Assembly (NCBI GenBank): GCA_964504665.1
Contig: CAZDEH010000031.1
Coordinates: forward strand, 1 to 9,602
Length of the DNA: 9,602 bases
Direction of reading: 5' to 3'
Source: STC-54 sp964504665
Lineage (GTDB): Bacteria > Patescibacteriota > Microgenomatia > Daviesbacterales > UBA10151
The position numbers and the translations under genes are program-made. The notes beneath the pieces were generated by a model. It was not told where the DNA came from and did no database searches. It was given only the letters and a program-made list of their open reading frames with translations. Below are positions 6,201 to 9,602 of the stretch, piece by piece. The stretch's first letter is position 1. Each line of letters starts with the position of its first letter.

Positions 6201-8831
6201 CCCACCATCTGTATCTGTACAAAAAGGAGAAGGGATAGGAGACGGGACAGGACTTGTAGAAACAAACTTCTTAATATCATGAACCTGGAACTGGTAAGCT
6301 TTTCCATTAGTATCCCTGGCAGTCAGGCGGAGAGTGTTCAAGGTGTTATATAGATCATTAGTGCTTATGGTGGCAAGAACTCCGTTTATAACTTGGGTAT
6401 CTGAACTTGCCAGTAAACGCCAGCTAGTTGGACTTCTACCTTCACCTAACTCAATTTTATATTCTGCAAAATTAGGACCAGGAATACTTCCGAGAATTTG
6501 TAATTGGGTATCCATTATAGTACTCCTGCTTATGGGGCTGGTAATAACCGGAGCAAGCGGTATTGGATCTATCAAGGCAAAAGAACCAGCAGCGTTGATC
6601 CGGCCATAACCAAAATCACTGTCCTTGCCAGTTGCACCTAAGTCTGTTGCCCCATTTCTGATAATCTGCCTAATTTGTTCATTGGTTAATGAGGGATTTT
6701 TAGCTAAAAGCAAAGCTGCAAGACCAGCCACATGAGGAGCAGCCATTGATGTACCAGAAGCGAGGAGATATTTAGGATTTGGGTCATATATTGGAACGAA
6801 ACCTATCCTGTCGCCATACATATCAGTTCCATCTGCTCTTAAAGAAAGGATATTAACACCAGGCGCTCCCACATCAATTTTTTCTCCATAGTTAGAAAAG
6901 GATGGTCTTTCACTGTCCGTATAGGTGGCAGAAACAGTTATTGCATCATCAGATGAAGCAGGAGAAAAATTCAAAGCATCCGTAGTACTATTACCTGCAG
7001 CTACAACTATAACCATTCCTTTATCATGTTCATATTTAATAGCGTCTTCTACTATCTGACTTTGACAATTACAGCCCCATGAATTCGATGAAACCCTTGC
7101 CCCCATATCTGCAGCATAAATAAGTGCTTTTACCCCATCATCGAGAAACCCTGAACCAGCAAAACTCAAAAATTTTAAGGCTATTATTTTTGACTTCCAA
7201 TTTACTCCTACCACCCCGAGACCATTATTGCCAGTGGCTGCAATCGTTCCAGCAGTATGAGTTCCATGACCAGCATCATCAATAGGGTCATTATCTTCCG
7301 ATTTAGTCTTAGTACATACACCATCAGTTCCAAATTGTTCGCATTTAACCCAGTCCCAACCGTAATAGTCATCAATATACCCATTTTGGTCATCATCAAT
7401 CCCATTATTAGCAATCTCATTCACATTTACCCACATATTGTCTTTTATATCCTCATGATTCCTGTCAATTCCCGTATCTATATCGGCAACAACTATTTGT
7501 TCAGACCCTGTTGTTTGAGCCCATGCCTCTTCTATATTAATTATCTTCAGACTCCAAAGGTCAATGGTGGGATAGTAAGGATCATTAGGAACCCAGGTGG
7601 GTATTAACAATTTATGAAGTGATTCAACGTTTTGGTTATTATCCTCAGCAAGATATTCTAAATAAAATGGTGCTGTAGCTATCCTTGTTGCACCATTTTG
7701 AACGCTTTGATAGCTGTTGTTCCATCTATTAGGATCTGATTTTGCTTCAGATTCACTTCTTACACCGGAAATTAATGCTGTATGGATAGTTTTTAACCCT
7801 GAACCTTGATCCAAACCTGTGAAAGCTACTATAACAGTCTCTCCTTCAACATATCCTGAATTTTTAGAAAGAGTAATACTGCTTATTGGAAGAGTGGAAT
7901 CAGTGGGCATAGCCACTTTAATAGTTGGTTCAGTGTTACCATCACTATCTTTAGCATAATATTCCATATAAAAAGGAGCTGTTGTTGTTCTGGTTCCTCC
8001 TGAAAATGGTATTGCTTGATAAGAATTTCCCCAGATACCTTTTTGTATCGCCTCTTCTAAACTGGTGACCCCACTGGCTACAGCTGTATGGATGGTACCT
8101 ATACCGGTGCCTCCACTTGCAGAAAAATTTAGAGTCACAGTTTCTCCTTTAATATACCCTCCAGTTTGCCCCATTGACCTTTTGTCAGGGTCAAAAGAAA
8201 CATTAGTTGAAGGAGCAGTTTGGAGCGCGTAAACAATAAAATTAGGTTCTGAGGTTTCAATATTTGGGTCAGAAAGAAGGTCAGTTTTAAGTTTCTGGAT
8301 ATTAGCAGATAAAGGGTCTTTTGCAGTTACTTGTTTCCTTTCTCCTTCCAGGCTTATTTTATACCACCTAAAAATGTCAGCATCCTTGTCTGAATTTTTG
8401 CCTTCTTTAACTGCTTTTTTAAACTCTTTTACCTTATGTTTCTGGAAGGCCTGGTTAAGGGAGGGGATTCCAGTATCTTTGGGGTTTTCTTTAATTTTGT
8501 CTTTAACTGGTTTTTTAAACTTAACAAGCAGCTCATTTGATACAAATTGGGCATCATCTTTTTGGGGTTTAATTGTATTTTCAGCAGCTTTAGATTGGGG
8601 TTTAGGGTATAAAGTATTAAGCAGTTGGTCTTTAAAGGGTAATAAAATAGCTACACCTAAAAAAAGCAGGATACCTAAAGCAAACAATACAATTGGTAAC
8701 CTGGTTTTCCTAGTCTCTTCCTGGTTATATTTATTTATCCAAGAACCCACATCCTGATTTAAGGTGCTAGAACCACTTACCAAATCTTGGATAGATTCTA
8801 TAACTTTTTTAAAATAATTTGTAAACCTCAT
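3202..8831 (-). CDS. Giant membrane-anchored S8 (subtilisin-family) serine protease with adhesion modules, interrupted by an N gap
   Basis: This is a surface serine endopeptidase of about 1,877 residues; substrate unknown. Residues 46-66 form one membrane helix after a basic cytoplasmic start, giving type II anchoring. A prodomain (about 92-203, ELLVKF to EPNFIVYAL) should inhibit the enzyme until cleavage. Two beta-rich repeats (220-305, 325-411) precede the catalytic domain (420-750). The triad is Asp452 (ADIDTG), His522 (GHGTHTAG) and Ser695 (GTSMAAP), with oxyanion Asn614 (AAGN) and a DDDQNGYIDD calcium-type loop at 479-488. Then come an Ig-like domain (760-856), a Cys-rich module (871-935), CARDB plus two beta domains (948-1290), a DUF1554/endostatin-like domain (from 1301), a second CARDB module and a Cys tail. 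Proline-rich linkers join them. An in-frame TAA three codons upstream forces ATG 8831; no Shine-Dalgarno is present. The 10-N gap breaks the frame, so callers split the gene at 4884 and restart it at an internal TTG (4476). Confidence 0.9.
3421..4452 (-). repeat. Module copy 2: CARDB plus two beta-sandwich domains
   Basis: This is the second copy of the 340-residue module, from SDLIVESINMTP through the fibronectin-like domain ending SFTIPSC. It keeps the signatures WISEYQPDGLAGIADPPEYYF and YYVRLFNGTHS. Differences from copy 1 include small indels in the CARDB loop and a GTTTYS insertion before the TISWTNP strand. After a PQPSPSP linker the protein ends in a Cys- and Lys-rich tail (CREGVKVIGYALDCG to ISCTQ, about 3202-3396). 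Confidence 0.85.
4459..4931 (-). other. DUF1554/endostatin-like secreted domain spanning the gap
   Basis: Read across the gap, this region encodes about 155 residues beginning ERVFITSTS, then GGLAGADSKCQ, GIYKAWLS, LVDGTIVANNWADL, NPINKTEKG, CNNWQTAS and finally LYCIEQ. This order of motifs matches bacterial surface domains annotated as DUF1554 or endostatin-like, with a lectin-type fold that suggests ligand or matrix binding. It sits between the two 340-residue modules of the protease. The domain name is from memory of the motif pattern; its continuity across the gap is well supported. Confidence 0.65.
4894..4903. other. Scaffold gap (10 N) inside the protease gene
   Basis: Ten undetermined bases interrupt the DUF1554/endostatin-like domain, between VFITSTS upstream and GGLAGADSKCQ downstream in protein order. 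The flanks rejoin one domain only if the true gap is 2 modulo 3 nt. Related domains have about five residues here, which predicts about 14 nt. The N count is therefore a placeholder, and the apparent stop at 4884 is an artefact. Confidence 0.9.
4962..5990 (-). repeat. Module copy 1: CARDB plus two beta-sandwich domains
   Basis: Protein residues 948-1290. A CARDB adhesion domain (PDLVVESINMTP to NNNDKTVSFTV) is followed by a beta domain starting PCTLTSAFW and containing WISEYQSDGLTGIADPPEYYFEA, then a fibronectin-like domain with TISWTNP, VSWVDIS and YYVRLFNG. Copy 2 lies downstream in the same gene. The copies are alike at both protein level (about two thirds identical by eye) and DNA level, so this is an internal tandem-type duplication. 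Confidence 0.85.
7599..8174 (-). repeat. Two beta-rich repeats between prodomain and catalytic domain
   Basis: Residues 220-305 (7917-8174) and 325-411 (7599-7859) align well. Both have G-Y-I/V-x-G-E-T-V, a G-T/L-x-TIHTA core, an acidic helix-like stretch, W-x-NSYQ, T-R-x-x-TAPFY-x-EY and a final acidic turn. They look like beta-sandwich repeats of the Ig or chitobiase type, but I cannot name the family. Their place, inserted between the propeptide and the protease domain, is unusual. Confidence 0.7.
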
Positions 8832-8847
8832 TAATATTTACTACGTA

Positions 8848-8881
8848 ATTATATTAAGCAGTAAATCTACAATGAAGTCAA
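8848..8881 (-). promoter_or_regulatory. Candidate promoter of the protease gene, short leader
   Basis: In the 74-nt gap after mltG, the minus strand has TTGACT (8876-8881) and an AT-rich -10 region with overlapping TAATAT (8851-8856, 19-nt spacing) and TATAAT (8848-8853, 22-nt spacing). Initiation would be about 10-13 nt before ATG 8831, leaving no room for a Shine-Dalgarno sequence, and none is seen. The spacing is longer than ideal, so this is tentative; cotranscription with mltG is an alternative. Confidence 0.3.
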
Positions 8882-8905
8882 TTATCCTGTAGTTTTTAGA
8901 AAGAA

Positions 8906-9602
8906 TTACAAATAATTAGCCACATTTTGGTTGTGTTCTTCTAACGTTTTGGCATAATGAGAAACTCCTTCTGAATCATGATAGTAATAAAGATAAGGAG
9001 TTTTTACATCAACACTCGCTACAGCCTCAAGAGCTGATAGGGAAGGATTACAAATAGGAGTCGGCGGCAAACCTCTGTGAATATAAGTGTTATAAGGTGA
9101 GTCCACCTGCAGATCAGTTTTAGTTAGATGCCTTTTCCACCAAGATTTTTCCTGGGGTTGATAACCTAAAGCATATTGAATAGTGGCATCAACATTGAGC
9201 CCCATATTTATTTTGAACCTTTTCAGTAAGATTGACGCCACCATGCGCCTAGCTTCATCTGACCTGGCTTCCCTCTCCACAATTGAGGCTAAAATAACGC
9301 CTTCTGCTGATGTTAAACCGATTTTTTTGATTTTTGTCTGTAAATTATTATCATATTTTAAATCAAAAGTGTCTCTTAGTTTTTTGACAACTGCGGAGGG
9401 TGAGGCGTTTTTTTCAAAAAAATAAGTGTCAGGGAACATATACCCTTCTTTTGCTATACTTAAAAAATCTTCATTTTTTATCTCTAAATCCTGATTCAAT
9501 TTTGCAGCCATCTCTTCCGTCCTCCAACCTTCAAGCAGGGTAACTTTTTTCTGTGTTTCAACTATTGGAGTAGGAGTTGGAAATATTAAATTATTTTTAT
9601 AA
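8906..9602 (-). CDS. mltG: Endolytic murein transglycosylase MltG, 5' end outside window
   Basis: MltG (YceG-like) is a membrane-bound lytic transglycosylase that cleaves new glycan strands and so ends their elongation. The window holds 231 C-terminal residues, continuing past the right edge; the N-terminal membrane helix is missing. A Thr/Pro stretch (FPTPTPIVE) leads into LLEGWRTEEMA (LysM-like part). Then come EGYMFPDTYFF, the catalytic motif ASIVEREARS, whose first Glu (codon 9275-9277) corresponds to the essential Glu of E. coli MltG, and SPYNTYIHRGLPPTPICNPS. The closing PYLYYYHDSEGVSHYAKTLEEHN is typical of the family's C-terminus. The ATG at 9509-9511 is internal, because the frame is open and homologous before it. 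The protease gene follows on the same strand after 74 nt, so two envelope genes are adjacent. Confidence 0.94.
   Translation of the reverse strand, partial: YKNNLIFPTPTPIVETQKKVTLLEGWRTEEMAAKLNQDLEIKNEDFLSIAKEGYMFPDTYFFEKNASPSAVVKKLRDTFDLKYDNNLQTKIKKIGLTSAEGVILASIVEREARSDEARRMVASILLKRFKINMGLNVDATIQYALGYQPQEKSWWKRHLTKTDLQVDSPYNTYIHRGLPPTPICNPSLSALEAVASVDVKTPYLYYYHDSEGVSHYAKTLEEHNQNVANYL

Noticed and set aside
7208..7607. Reading frames on both strands within the subtilase catalytic region
   Set aside because: They overlap the D/H active-site region of the protease in other frames and look like shadow translations of the DDDQNGYIDD coding sequence.
8374..8757. 127-codon plus-strand frame with hydrophobic stretches
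   Set aside because: It is antisense to the protease's membrane helix and prodomain; the hydrophobicity is a mirror effect.
1..9602. CRISPR array, tRNA, rRNA, insertion sequence or transposase
   Set aside because: I found no regularly spaced short repeats, cloverleaf, rRNA-like stretch or transposase motif on either strand.

Overview
The window looks like part of a Candidate Phyla Radiation (Patescibacteria) genome, probably near Microgenomates, assembled from metagenomic or single-cell data. This is inferred from four things: AT-rich DNA with the standard code, a compact RpoB without large insertions, a membrane-anchored giant protease with PSPSP-type linkers, and a cysteine-rich module (about residues 871-935 of that protease) that I associate with CPR and DPANN surface proteins. 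A run of 10 N (4894-4903) shows that the sequence is a scaffold.

Layout. Positions 1-2286 (minus) form one open frame with no stop. Its first 559 codons are the N-terminal half of RNA polymerase beta (rpoB). At about 600-615 the frame changes in phase into an FkbH-type HAD phosphatase/glyceryl-transferase domain that runs off the left edge. Both partners are incomplete, so this is most likely an assembly or amplification chimera. Positions 2287-2494 hold divergent promoters and a structured rpoB leader. Positions 2495-3078 (plus) carry two small unrecognised genes: a 96-aa charged protein whose promoter predicts a leaderless mRNA, and a 64-67-aa two-helix membrane protein with a CxCC...CC motif. 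Positions 3079-3201 are a convergent intergenic stretch with a possible coding remnant.

Positions 3202-8831 (minus) are one very large gene, split only by the N gap. It encodes a type II membrane-anchored S8 (subtilisin-family) serine protease of about 1,877 residues. In order it has: one membrane segment, an inhibitory prodomain, two copies of a beta-rich repeat, the catalytic domain (D452/H522/N614/S695), an Ig-like domain, a Cys-rich module, a ~340-aa CARDB-plus-two-beta-domain module, a DUF1554/endostatin-like domain holding the gap, a second copy of the 340-aa module, and a Cys-rich tail. Upstream on the same strand, 8906-9602 is the C-terminal part of mltG, the endolytic transglycosylase that ends glycan strands.

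The two right-hand genes both belong to the cell envelope: MltG trims peptidoglycan at the membrane, and the anchored protease displays catalytic and probably adhesive domains outside. The left part is transcription machinery plus the foreign FkbH segment. I see no tRNA, rRNA, CRISPR array, insertion sequence or attachment site.
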